Part shown: positions 1-7,594 of the stretch, piece after piece
Numbering within the stretch: the first letter of the stretch is position 1
How the letters are laid out: the number at the start of each line of letters is the position of its first letter
Assembly: GCA_946886425.1 (NCBI GenBank)
Contig: CAMPIP010000060.1
Span: 1-12,009 of the forward strand
Reading direction: 5' to 3'
Source of the DNA: an uncultured Actinomycetes bacterium
GTDB lineage: Bacteria > Actinomycetota > Thermoleophilia > Solirubrobacterales > 70-9
DNA length: 12,009 nt
The notes under the pieces: model-generated
The model's input: the letters and a program-made list of their open reading frames with translations, nothing else
Told to the model about the DNA's origin: nothing
Databases searched by the model: none
Program-made: the position numbers and the translations under genes

Positions 1-771
<771 letters not shown>

Positions 772-798
772 TTATGGACTCGGCTCTACGGACCCGGG

Positions 799-1161
799 TC
801 AGTCGGAGCCGATGGTGATCTCGATCTCGTACCCGTCCGGGTCCTTGAGAAAGGCGGAGTAGCTGCCGGAGCCGTAGGAACGGCGCTCGCCGGGGTCGCC
901 GAGGCTGACGCCACCGGCCCTGACCCCGGCTTCCCAGGCCGCCTTGACGGCGACGATGCCGAGACCGGAGAAGCTGAGCAGGCCGAAGTTCGGGCCCGGC
1001 TCGTGGTGCGCTGAGACGAAGAAGACCGGTTTGGCGATTCCCCAGCCGATCGTCTGGTCCTCGTCGAAATGGCGGCGCCAACCCAGCGGCGCCAGCAACG
1101 CGTCGTAGAACGCGCCGCTTCGCCCCAGATCGGACACCTCGAGGAGGACGTGGTGCAGCAT
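799..1161 (-). CDS. VOC-superfamily (glyoxalase/dioxygenase fold) protein
   Basis: A 120-residue single-domain protein of the vicinal oxygen chelate superfamily, whose members use a metal to act on small substrates (glyoxalases, extradiol dioxygenases, fosfomycin or bleomycin resistance proteins). The opening HHVLLEVSDLGRSGAFYDAL (residues 3-22) and the closing FLKDPDGYEIEI (104-115) are the usual first and last elements of the fold. They supply the likely metal ligands His4 and Glu114. The second ligand, normally a His in a strand of the type 'HVAF', is not evident: that part reads FGLLSFSG (59-66). The real activity is therefore open and may be binding rather than catalysis. The gene lies 46 bases after the exporter permease and 66 before gap, on the same strand. 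A strong hairpin sits just before its ATG and no clear Shine-Dalgarno is seen. The substrate is unknown. Confidence 0.85.
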   Translation of the reverse strand: MLHHVLLEVSDLGRSGAFYDALLAPLGWRRHFDEDQTIGWGIAKPVFFVSAHHEPGPNFGLLSFSGLGIVAVKAAWEAGVRAGGVSLGDPGERRSYGSGSYSAFLKDPDGYEIEITIGSD

Positions 1162-1168
1162 GCGGCCG

Positions 1169-1189
1169 GGGAGGCTATATGAGCCTCCC
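1169..1189 (-). terminator. Perfect 8-bp hairpin between exporter permease and VOC gene
   Basis: In the minus sense, GGGAGGCT and AGCCTCCC flank a five-base loop, giving a perfect 8-bp GC-rich stem. It begins 18 bases after the permease stop and ends 7 bases before the VOC start. No T tract follows, so it is not a textbook intrinsic terminator. Actinobacteria often use such T-less stems at gene ends, and a role in masking the VOC leader is equally possible because its 5' arm contains GGGAGG. Confidence 0.5.
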
Positions 1190-1207
1190 AGCGGAACCGG
1201 GGACGGC

Positions 1208-1978
1208 CTAGTCGCCGCGGGGCGTCCAGCGGAAGAAGCGGATCGCCAGCAGCAGGCCGGCGACGCCCCAGATCGCGACCACGCCGAGCTCGTGCCAGGC
1301 GATCCCGGTGCCCCCGCCGGGCACGTAGACCGCGAAGAAGGCCTCGAAGAAGGGGCGCACCGGGAAGTGGTTGGCGAAGTCGATGACGCCGCTCGGCAGC
1401 TCGTCCTCGGGGATGAAGATCCCGGAGAGGAAGTAGAGCGGCAGCAGCAGCGCGTTGACGATCGCCGCCGCCGCGTCCTGGGAGGGGATCACCGCGGTCA
1501 GGGCGATGCCGAGGCAGCAGAAGGCGGCGGCGCCGACGGCGATCGTCAGCAGCAGCTCCGGCAGCCGCTCCCAGGGGAACGGCACCGAGTAGAGGATCCC
1601 GCCGATCAGGCCCAGCAGCGCCATCATCAGCAGCGCCACCACGATCGAGTTGCCGATCCGGCCGGCGATGAAGACCCAGGCCGGCATCGGCGTCCCCCGC
1701 CCCCGCTTCAGGCGGCCGTCTTCGCGGGCGATCGTCAGCGTCATCGCCAGCGTCTGCATCGTCGCCGAGATGATCGCCATCGACATGATCGCCGGCACGT
1801 AGTAGGTGGTCGCCTCGATGCCGCCGTGGATCTTCACCGTCGAGCCCTCGAAGACGATCGCGAGGATGAAGAAGACGACGACCGGGAACATCACCGTGAA
1901 GAAGACGGCCGCCGGGTTGCGCCAGAAGGCCTTCTGGTCGTAGCGGAACTGGTGGGCGACGAGGGCCAGGGCGTTCAC
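1208..1978 (-). CDS. ABC-2 type exporter permease
   Basis: A 256-residue integral membrane protein forming the channel of an ABC exporter with the ATPase encoded just upstream. Six hydrophobic segments are visible, near residues 24-42, 58-82, 105-130, 141-164, 171-190 and 230-249. The long hydrophilic stretch (83-100, basic) and the IFIPEDELPSGV motif after segment five are typical of the ABC-2 (DrrB/NodJ-like) family. The start is GTG at 1978, whose bases overlap the ATPase stop codon (GTGA), a sign of translational coupling. The frame is open further upstream to 2629, but that part runs antiparallel-free through the ATPase gene and is a shadow. The cargo is unknown; relatives export drugs, antibiotics or lipids. 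Confidence 0.93.
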   Translation of the reverse strand: MNALALVAHQFRYDQKAFWRNPAAVFFTVMFPVVVFFILAIVFEGSTVKIHGGIEATTYYVPAIMSMAIISATMQTLAMTLTIAREDGRLKRGRGTPMPAWVFIAGRIGNSIVVALLMMALLGLIGGILYSVPFPWERLPELLLTIAVGAAAFCCLGIALTAVIPSQDAAAAIVNALLLPLYFLSGIFIPEDELPSGVIDFANHFPVRPFFEAFFAVYVPGGGTGIAWHELGVVAIWGVAGLLLAIRFFRWTPRGD

Positions 1979-2853
1979 TCCGCCACCTCCGCCTCGCCGG
2001 CCTCGGGCTCGGCGGTCAGCTCCAGGTAGACGTCCTCGAGGCTCGGCCTGGTCACTTCCAGCCCCTCGAGGTTCTCGCCGCCGGCCAGCGCCGCCGCGGT
2101 CAGCTCGTTCAGCGTCTTCACCAGCGTCGTCGTCTCGACGACGACCTCCTCGCCGCCGGCGAGGTAGCGGATCGTCGCCGGCTGGTTGCCGCGGTCGCCG
2201 AGGTCCTCGGGGGTGCCGCGGGCGACGATCTCGCCGCCGGAGATGATCGTCACCCGGTCGGCGAGGCGCTGCGCCTCGTCCATGTAGTGGGTGGTGAGGA
2301 AGACCGTCTTGCCGAGGTCGCGGAGCCCGGCGATCACGTCCCAGGCCTGGCGCCGCGCCGAGGGGTCGAAGCCGGTGGTCGGCTCGTCGAGGAAGAGCAG
2401 CTCCGGGTCGCCGACCAGGGCCATGCCGACGTCGAGGCGGCGCTGCTGGCCGCCGGAGAGCTTGCGGGTCCGCACGTCGGCCTTGTCCTCCAGCCCGACC
2501 AGGGCGATCACCTCGTCGATCGGCCGCGGCGCCCGGAAGTAGCCGGCGTAGAGCCCAAGCGACTCGCGGACGGTCAGGTAGGGATCGAGGCGGCCGCTCT
2601 GCAGGACGATCCCGATCCGCTCCCGCCACCGGCGTCCCGCCCGCTGCGGGTCCTCGCCCAGCACCGTGACCTCGCCGCCGCTGCGCTTCCGGTACCCCTC
2701 GAGGATCTCGACCGTCGTCGTCTTCCCCGCCCCGTTGGGGCCGAGGAACGCGAAGACCTCGCCGGGCATGACCTCGAGGTCGATGCCCCGCACGGCTTCG
2801 TGGTCGCCGTAGCTCTTGCGCAGGCCACGGATCGAGATGGCAGGTTCAGGCAA
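1975..2853 (-). CDS. ABC exporter ATP-binding protein (DrrA-like)
   Basis: A 292-residue cytoplasmic ATPase powering the partner permease. Walker A is GPNGAGKTT (residues 38-46), the Q-loop is Gln85, the signature is LSGGQ (132-136), Walker B is ELLFLDEP with catalytic Glu157, and the H-loop is His189. After residue 210 comes the short C-terminal extension ending in SLEDVYLELT that is usual in DrrA-type exporters. All catalytic motifs are intact. The start is TTG at 2853: an in-frame TAG lies five codons upstream and there is no ATG or GTG in between. No Shine-Dalgarno is visible, so the message may be leaderless or poorly initiated. The 4-base overlap with the permease indicates a two-gene operon. 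The substrate is not indicated. Confidence 0.94.
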   Translation of the reverse strand: MPEPAISIRGLRKSYGDHEAVRGIDLEVMPGEVFAFLGPNGAGKTTTVEILEGYRKRSGGEVTVLGEDPQRAGRRWRERIGIVLQSGRLDPYLTVRESLGLYAGYFRAPRPIDEVIALVGLEDKADVRTRKLSGGQQRRLDVGMALVGDPELLFLDEPTTGFDPSARRQAWDVIAGLRDLGKTVFLTTHYMDEAQRLADRVTIISGGEIVARGTPEDLGDRGNQPATIRYLAGGEEVVVETTTLVKTLNELTAAALAGGENLEGLEVTRPSLEDVYLELTAEPEAGEAEVAE

Positions 2854-2885
2854 AGCCCGGCGATTCTAGGGACGTGCGGCCCAGA

Positions 2886-2934
2886 GGCCTCCAGGCAAGG
2901 ACGCAGGGAGGCCGAATAGCAGCGCTATTTGGCC
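2886..2934 (-). promoter_or_regulatory. Two overlapping, mutually exclusive hairpins after rapZ
   Basis: Two inverted repeats share one segment. Hairpin A spans 2910-2934: 4-bp outer and 6-bp inner arms (AATAGC, GCTATT) with one mismatch between them, enclosing the rapZ stop codon. Hairpin B spans 2886-2913: 7-bp perfect arms GGCCTCC and GGAGGCC. Bases 2910-2913 belong to both, so only one can form completely. They lie between rapZ and the exporter ATPase and could end or attenuate read-through. No T tract follows either. Confidence 0.4.
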
Positions 2935-3830
2935 GACCGAGGACGCCGCATGGTGGCCTCTGGGTCCACGTCGCGGTGCTTCATCCGCACAATTACGTCC
3001 TCGCGGGTAGCCAGGTCGCGGCGGATGCGGTCGGCGACGGTGACCGAGCGGTGGCGGCCGCCGGTGCAGCCGACCGCGATCGTCAGGTGGCTCTTGCCCT
3101 CGGCGACATAGGCGGGGACTAGGAACTCCAGCAGCGGCAGCAGGCGGCCGTAGAACTCGCCGGCCTGGGTGCCGGACTCGACGTAGGCGCGGACCTGCTC
3201 GTCGAGGCCCGTCATCGGCCGCAGCTCGTCGACGTAGTGCGGGTTGGGCAGGAAGCGGACGTCGAGCGTGAGGTCGGCGTCGCGGGGCGGCCCGTTTTTG
3301 AACCCGAAGGTGAGCAGGGTCAGGGCCAGCTCCCCCCCGTCCTCGCCGCCCAGCATCTCCTCGGCGATCCGCCGCCGCAGCTCGGCCCCGGTCAGGTCGC
3401 TGGTGTCCATCACCAGGTCGGCGCGCTCGCGCAGCGGCGCCAGCAGCTCGCGCTCGGCGCGGATCCCCTCGACGATCCGGCCTTCCGGCGCCAGCGGGTG
3501 GCGGCGGCGGGTCTCCTTGTAGCGGTCGAGCAGGGTCTCCTCGTCGGCCTCGAGGAACAGTACCTGGGGCTTGAGGCCGTTTTGCTCGAGCTCGTCCAGC
3601 ACCTGCAGGAGGTCCTCGAAGTAGTCGCCGCCGCGCACGTCGGAGACCACCGCGGCCCGCTCGACGCCGCTGCCCTCGTGCCGGAACAGCTCGCCGAGGC
3701 TCTCAATCATCCGCGGCGGCAGGTTGTCGACGCAGAAGTAGCCGCCGTCCTCGAAGGCGGCGATCGCCTCCGACTTCCCGGCCCCGGAGTGGCCGGTGAT
3801 CAGCACCAGCGTCATTGCCTTGTCCGCCAT
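2925..3830 (-). CDS. rapZ: RapZ/YvcJ-family nucleotide-binding protein
   Basis: A 301-residue cytoplasmic P-loop protein. In E. coli RapZ is an RNA-binding adaptor that targets the small RNA GlmZ for decay; in Bacillus the homologue YvcJ hydrolyses nucleotides. The role in actinobacteria is less clear. Walker A is GHSGAGKS (13-20), followed by the family motif YFCVDNLPP (31-39). The C-terminal domain has FGFKNGPP (175-182), RFLPNPHYVDELRP (192-205) and the hallmark GCTGGRHRSV (254-263). Length is usual for the family. The start at 3830 lies 5 bases after the uvrC stop; an in-frame ATG at 3815 is a possible alternative, because the start at 3830 has only a very close AGGGG in front. Close spacing suggests co-transcription with uvrC, a conserved pairing in Gram-positive bacteria. 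Confidence 0.96.
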   Translation of the reverse strand: MADKAMTLVLITGHSGAGKSEAIAAFEDGGYFCVDNLPPRMIESLGELFRHEGSGVERAAVVSDVRGGDYFEDLLQVLDELEQNGLKPQVLFLEADEETLLDRYKETRRRHPLAPEGRIVEGIRAERELLAPLRERADLVMDTSDLTGAELRRRIAEEMLGGEDGGELALTLLTFGFKNGPPRDADLTLDVRFLPNPHYVDELRPMTGLDEQVRAYVESGTQAGEFYGRLLPLLEFLVPAYVAEGKSHLTIAVGCTGGRHRSVTVADRIRRDLATREDVIVRMKHRDVDPEATMRRPRSAK

Positions 3831-3835
3831 CGCCC

Positions 3836-5731
3836 CTACCCGATCCTGTTCAGCTGCTCGTGTATCTCCCGCCCTACTTTGCCAGGCAGGCCGGGCACCG
3901 CCTCGAGTTCCTCCCGGGTCGCGGCGAGAAAACGCTCCGGCGAGCCGAAGTGGCGCAGCAGCGCCCGCTTGCGCGCCGGCCCGATCCCCTTCAGCTCGTC
4001 CAGCACCGAGCCGGTCATCGCCCGGTCGCGGCGGCCGCGGTGGTGTTCGATCGCGAATCGGTGGGCCTCGTCACGGACCCTCTGCAACAGCTTGTTGGCC
4101 TCGGAGTCTCGGGGCAGGTCGAGCGGCGCCGAACGGCCGGGGACGTAGACCTCCTCCTCGCGCTTGGCGAGGCTGATCACGGTGACGCCGCGCTCGACGA
4201 ACGGCTGCAGCGCCTTCATCCCCGCGGTCAGCTGGCCCTTGCCGCCGTCGATCATCACCAGCGAGGGCAGCGCCGAGAAGCTGGCGTCGCGCTTGCCGTC
4301 GTGAGGGGAGAGGTCGGCCTGTTCGAGATAGCGGGCGATCCGGCGCCGCAGCACCTCCTCCATCGAGGCGAAGTCGTCGGGGCCGGCGTTATCGTCGGCG
4401 CGCATCTCGCCGCGCACTTTGAAGCGCCGGTAGTCGGACTTCTTGGTGGCGCCGCCCTCGAAGACGACCATCGAGGCGACGGTGTGCTCGCCGCCGATCG
4501 TGGAGATGTCGAAGCCCTCGATCCGGACCGGCAGCTCGTCCATCCCCAGCGCCGCCGCCAGCGAGGCCAGCGACTCGACCCGGCGGGCGCGGCGGTGCTC
4601 GCGGCGCAGCCGGTCCTGGTCGAGGGCGAGCCGGGCGTTGCGCTCGGCCAGCTCGCGAAGCCGTCGTTTGTCGCCCCGCTCGGCCGCCCGCACCTCGACC
4701 GGGGCGCCGCGCCGCTCGCCCAGCGCCTCGGCGATCACCTCGACCCGCTCGCGCAGGTAGGGGCCGACGATCACCATCGCCGGCAGCGCCGGCGAGGCCG
4801 AGTAGTACTGGGCGATGAACTCCTCGGCGACCTCGGCGGGCTCGCGCTCGCCCTGGTTTTCGAGGTAGAAGCTCTGCCGCTCGGCGAGGATCCCGTCGCG
4901 GACCTGGAAGACCTGGGCGTTGGCGTCTTCGCCTTCGACCGCGACCCCGATCAGGTCGGCGGTGCCGACCGAGCCGCCGGCGACCCGCTGGCGCTCGAAC
5001 AGCGAGCGGATCGCTTTCAGCCGGTCGCGGTGCAGGGCGGCGCGCTCGAACTCCTGGGCCGCCGCGGCGGCGTCCATCTTCGCCTCCTCCTCGGCCTCGA
5101 CGTGGCGGTAGCGGCCGGAAAGGAAGTCGACGATCGCGGCGACGTTGCGCCGGTACTCCTCCTGGCTGACGTAGCCGACACAGGGCGCCCCGCAGCGCTT
5201 GATGTAGTAGTCGAGGCAGGGGCTGCCGGAGCGACGGCCCGGCTCGACCCCCTCGCAGGTGCGGAACTGGAACAGCTTGCCGAGCAGGTCGAGCGTCTCC
5301 CGCACCCGCTTGGCGCTGGAGAAAGGTCCGAAGTAGGCGCGGTGGGGCCGGTGTTTCTCCCGGGTGAAGTAGACGCGCGGATAGTCCTCGTCGAGGCTGA
5401 CCGCGACGTAGGGGTAGGACTTGTCGTCGCGGAGGCGGATGTTGAAGCGCGGCCGATGCCGCTTGATGAAGCTCTGCTCGGCGAGCAGCGCCTCCGCCTC
5501 GGTGGCGGTGACGAGCGTCTCGATGCGGTCGACCCGCGAGGTCAGCCGGGTCTCGCCGCCGGAGAAGTGGGAGGCGACGCGTTTGCGGATCGAGCGGGCC
5601 TTGCCGACGTAGAGCAGCTCGTCGGCCTTGTCGTGGAAGAGGTAGACGCCGGGCGAGTCGGGCAGGGCGCGGCGCTGTTGAGCGATTCGCTCAACCCGCG
5701 AGAGGTCGCCGTTGCCGTCGCTGTCCGCCAC
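3836..5731 (-). CDS. uvrC: UvrABC excinuclease subunit C
   Basis: The 631-residue nuclease of nucleotide excision repair, which cuts on both sides of a lesion presented by UvrA and UvrB. The N-terminal GIY-YIG domain (about 22-100) has PGVYLF and LLYVGKA. Four cysteines, 159, 172, 180 and 184, are spaced like the iron-sulfur ligands known in E. coli UvrC. A UvrB-binding UVR segment lies near 213-248. The RNase H-like 5' nuclease domain shows FDIS (Asp408), MIDGGKGQ (Asp495) and His557. Tandem helix-hairpin-helix motifs end the protein (578-627, KGIGPARKRALL and VPGLPGKVG). It is complete and appears active. The start is GTG at 5731; a TGA two codons upstream rules out an earlier one. It is divergent from the crotonase gene, 57 bases away, and heads the run into rapZ. 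Confidence 0.98.
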   Translation of the reverse strand: MADSDGNGDLSRVERIAQQRRALPDSPGVYLFHDKADELLYVGKARSIRKRVASHFSGGETRLTSRVDRIETLVTATEAEALLAEQSFIKRHRPRFNIRLRDDKSYPYVAVSLDEDYPRVYFTREKHRPHRAYFGPFSSAKRVRETLDLLGKLFQFRTCEGVEPGRRSGSPCLDYYIKRCGAPCVGYVSQEEYRRNVAAIVDFLSGRYRHVEAEEEAKMDAAAAAQEFERAALHRDRLKAIRSLFERQRVAGGSVGTADLIGVAVEGEDANAQVFQVRDGILAERQSFYLENQGEREPAEVAEEFIAQYYSASPALPAMVIVGPYLRERVEVIAEALGERRGAPVEVRAAERGDKRRLRELAERNARLALDQDRLRREHRRARRVESLASLAAALGMDELPVRIEGFDISTIGGEHTVASMVVFEGGATKKSDYRRFKVRGEMRADDNAGPDDFASMEEVLRRRIARYLEQADLSPHDGKRDASFSALPSLVMIDGGKGQLTAGMKALQPFVERGVTVISLAKREEEVYVPGRSAPLDLPRDSEANKLLQRVRDEAHRFAIEHHRGRRDRAMTGSVLDELKGIGPARKRALLRHFGSPERFLAATREELEAVPGLPGKVGREIHEQLNRIG

Positions 5732-5760
5732 GGGTCAAAGGGTAGGCTGCTGGCCACTCG

Positions 5761-5780
5761 GCCAAACGGACGCCAAACGG
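5761..5780. promoter_or_regulatory. Direct repeat in the uvrC / crotonase divergent promoter region
   Basis: The nine bases GCCAAACGG occur twice, at 5761-5769 and 5772-5780, so the repeat period is 11 bp, about one helical turn. The second copy ends in the GG of the GGAG ribosome binding site of the plus-strand gene. The 57-bp gap must hold promoters for both genes, so a regulator site here is plausible. I see no convincing -35/-10 pair. Confidence 0.35.
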
Positions 5781-5788
5781 AGAGCGAG

Positions 5789-6613
5789 ATGACCAGCCAG
5801 ACCCAGAGCCCGCCCGAGCTGAAGACCCTGCAGATCGAGATCGAGGGCGAGGTCGGGATCCTCACCCTCAACCGGCCCGACGCCTTCAACGCGATGAGCC
5901 CGGAGATGATCATGGAGTTCCCGACCGCCTTCTCCTGGCTGGCCGACCGGGCGCCGCTGCGAGCCCTGATCGTGACCGGCGCCGGCAAGGCGTTCTGCGC
6001 CGGCGGCGACGTCACCTGGTTCCGCAAGGGCGTCGAGTCGGAGGAGGTCGACCTGCCCGCCGAGGTGCGCCAGGGAGCCGAGGCCCTGCACGTCGGCATC
6101 GTCGACCTGCGGCGGATCCCCTACCCGGTGATCGCCGCCGTCAACGGCCCCGCCGCCGGCGCCGGCTTCTCGCTGGCGCTCGCCTGCGACTTCCGGATCG
6201 CCTCCGAGTCGGCCTTCCTGGCCTGCGCCTACGGCCGCATCGGCGCCTCCCCCGACGGCGGCATGACCTACTTCCTACCGCGCGTCGTCGGCCCCAGCAG
6301 GGCGCTGGAACTGCTGCTCGAGGACCCCAACCTGACCGCCGCGCAGGCGCTCGAGGAGGGTCTCGTCTCCGCGGTGGTGGCGCCCGACGAGCTGATGACC
6401 GCCGCCCGGGCCAAGGCCGAGGTGCTGGCCGCCAAAGCGCCCCACTACGTGCGGATGGCGAAGCGGCTCTGCGCGGTCAGCATCGAGAACAGCCTCACCG
6501 AGCACCTGCAGCTGGAGCGGCACGGGATCGCCGACAGCATGGGCACCGAGGACCTCAGGAACGGCGTCGAGGCGTTCTTCGGCGGTGGCACCCCGGTCTT
6601 CGAGGGACGCTGA
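5789..6613 (+). CDS. Crotonase-fold acyl-CoA enzyme, probably a PaaG-like enoyl-CoA isomerase
   Basis: A 274-residue member of the enoyl-CoA hydratase/isomerase superfamily, acting on acyl-CoA thioesters in the cytoplasm. The oxyanion-hole elements GKAFCAGGDV (66-75) and NGPAAGAGFSLALACD (119-134) are present. The two glutamates of true hydratases are not: Ser128 and about Ala147 occupy their places. Instead there is IGASPDGGMTYFLPRVVG (151-168), whose Asp156 corresponds to the catalytic acid of PaaG-type isomerases. An isomerase is therefore likelier than a hydratase; the substrate is unknown. The start at 5789 has GGAG six bases upstream (5779-5782). The open frame continues far upstream through the uvrC antisense strand, but that is a shadow. 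It may belong to a fatty or aromatic acid pathway with the MaoC hydratase nearby. Confidence 0.92.
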   Translation: MTSQTQSPPELKTLQIEIEGEVGILTLNRPDAFNAMSPEMIMEFPTAFSWLADRAPLRALIVTGAGKAFCAGGDVTWFRKGVESEEVDLPAEVRQGAEALHVGIVDLRRIPYPVIAAVNGPAAGAGFSLALACDFRIASESAFLACAYGRIGASPDGGMTYFLPRVVGPSRALELLLEDPNLTAAQALEEGLVSAVVAPDELMTAARAKAEVLAAKAPHYVRMAKRLCAVSIENSLTEHLQLERHGIADSMGTEDLRNGVEAFFGGGTPVFEGR

Positions 6614-6618
6614 ACCGT

Positions 6619-6649
6619 GGCGGATATCCGCCCGTATCCGGGGTACAGT
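6619..6649 (+). promoter_or_regulatory. Palindromic operator and probable promoter of the copper lipoprotein
   Basis: A perfect 14-bp palindrome, GGCGGATATCCGCC, occupies 6619-6632. TACAGT at 6644-6649 fits the actinobacterial -10 pattern TANNNT. With a 17-18 bp spacer, the -35 position falls inside the palindrome, the right place for a repressor. TATCCG recurs at 6625-6630 and 6635-6640, one helical turn apart. Transcription would begin about 25 bases before the ATG at 6682. Confidence 0.45.
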
Positions 6650-6681
6650 CAGCCGTGACCGATTTCTCAGAAGGGGGCAAC

Positions 6682-7134
6682 ATGAAGAAGGCCGCAGTCG
6701 CGTTAGTCCTGATCCTCGCCTCGCTGGCGCTCGTCGCCTGCGGCGGCGGCGACGACGATTCGGACACGAACACGACCACCGAAACGACGCAGGAAAGCAA
6801 CGCCGGCGGTGCTGGCGGCGAAGCCGAAGGCGGCTCGGCTGGCAGCGCCAAAGCGATCGCTTTCGAGGCCGACCCGGCCGGCGGTCTCGCCTACACCACC
6901 GACAAGGTCACGGCCAAAGCGGGCAACGTCACGATCGACTTCTCCAACCCGCAGCCGCTCATGCACGACGTCGCGATCGAAGACAAGAGCGGCAAGACGA
7001 TCGCCCAGACCGAGGTGATCGCCGAAGGCTCCGACTCGACCACGGCCGAACTGGAACCGGGCGAATACACCTTCTACTGCACCGTCCCGGGCCACCGCGA
7101 GGGCGGCATGGAAGGAACCCTGACGGTCAAATAG
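6682..7134 (+). CDS. Type I copper (plastocyanin/azurin-like) lipoprotein
   Basis: A 150-residue membrane-anchored blue-copper protein, likely an extracellular electron carrier. A basic start (MKK), a hydrophobic segment and the lipobox LVAC give lipid attachment at Cys20. A low-complexity linker of Gly, Ser, Thr, Asp and Glu follows (21-56), then a cupredoxin domain (58-150). Copper ligands are His95 (LMHDVAI), Cys133, His138 and Met143 in FYCTVPGHREGGM. The ligand set is complete. ATG 6682 is chosen because AAGGGGG lies four bases before it and the signal peptide starts there; an upstream GTG at 6655 would add nine unsuitable residues. Glutamate codons are mostly GAA (10 of 13), against almost only GAG in the neighbouring genes. 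The SRPBCC gene follows after 17 bases. The redox partner is unknown; relatives serve respiratory or copper-handling chains. Confidence 0.93.
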   Translation: MKKAAVALVLILASLALVACGGGDDDSDTNTTTETTQESNAGGAGGEAEGGSAGSAKAIAFEADPAGGLAYTTDKVTAKAGNVTIDFSNPQPLMHDVAIEDKSGKTIAQTEVIAEGSDSTTAELEPGEYTFYCTVPGHREGGMEGTLTVK

Positions 7135-7151
7135 CGGCTGGCGGCAAGACG

Positions 7152-7580
7152 ATGAGTCGCTGGGAGACGTCGAGCACCCTCGAGGCCGACGTCTCCCCCG
7201 CCGCCATCTGGGAGCGCGCCTACGCCGACGCCGGCGCCTGGCCACGCTGGAACGCCGAGATCAAGCGAGCGACCCTCGACGGCCCGCTCGCCCTCGGCGC
7301 CGAGGCGAGGATCGTCTTCCGGACCGGCCTGCGCCTCCGCTTCCGCGTCGTCGAGTTCGAGCCGAACCGGCTCTTCACCGACGAGTCCCGCCTCCCGGGC
7401 GGCCGCATGGGCCACCGCCACCTGATCGAGCCGACCCCGGACGGCGGCAGCCGCCTCACCAACACGATCTACATCGAGGGCCCGCTGGCGCCGCTGTGGC
7501 GACGGATCATGGGGCCGCCCGCGGCGCGGGCGCTGCCCGCCGGGCAGCAAGCGGCAGTCGACCTTGCTCGGAGCAGCTGA
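7152..7580 (+). CDS. SRPBCC (START/Bet v1-like) fold protein
   Basis: A 142-residue cytoplasmic protein with the pattern of polyketide-cyclase/dehydrase-like SRPBCC proteins, which bind hydrophobic ligands in a deep cavity. Typical elements are a substrate-entry helix (VSPAAIWERAYADAGAWPRW, 14-33), the strand following it with basic EIKRATLDGPLALGAEARI, the RVVEFEPNRLFTDES region (65-79), and the closing helix preceded by GPLAPLWRRIMG (110-121). No catalytic residue can be named. It lies 17 bases after the copper lipoprotein and probably shares its transcript, with only a weak GGCGGC ahead of the ATG. It converges with the MaoC gene, 14 bases away; no terminator is visible between them. The ligand is unknown. 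Confidence 0.85.
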   Translation: MSRWETSSTLEADVSPAAIWERAYADAGAWPRWNAEIKRATLDGPLALGAEARIVFRTGLRLRFRVVEFEPNRLFTDESRLPGGRMGHRHLIEPTPDGGSRLTNTIYIEGPLAPLWRRIMGPPAARALPAGQQAAVDLARSS

Positions 7581-7594
7581 AGCGCGGGGCCCGA

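Noticed and set aside
1979..2629. N-terminal extension of the permease frame through the ATPase gene
   Set aside because: It lies in another frame of an intact ATPase with all motifs, and is Arg/Pro-rich without family resemblance. The GTG at 1978 overlapping the ATPase stop is the natural start.
3815..5788. Very long plus-strand open frame continuing upstream of the crotonase gene, about 650 codons antisense to uvrC and rapZ
   Set aside because: It shows no recognisable domain and has the composition expected from the opposite strand of GC-rich genes. The crotonase start at 5789 has its own ribosome binding site and matches the family start.
6585..7151. Extension of the SRPBCC frame over the copper lipoprotein
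   Set aside because: It is an out-of-frame reading of a clear cupredoxin gene, very rich in Arg and His. The domain begins near 7152.
7581..7594. Possible bidirectional terminator between the convergent SRPBCC and MaoC genes
   Set aside because: The 14-base gap and its flanks form no stem longer than a few base pairs and have no T tract on either strand.
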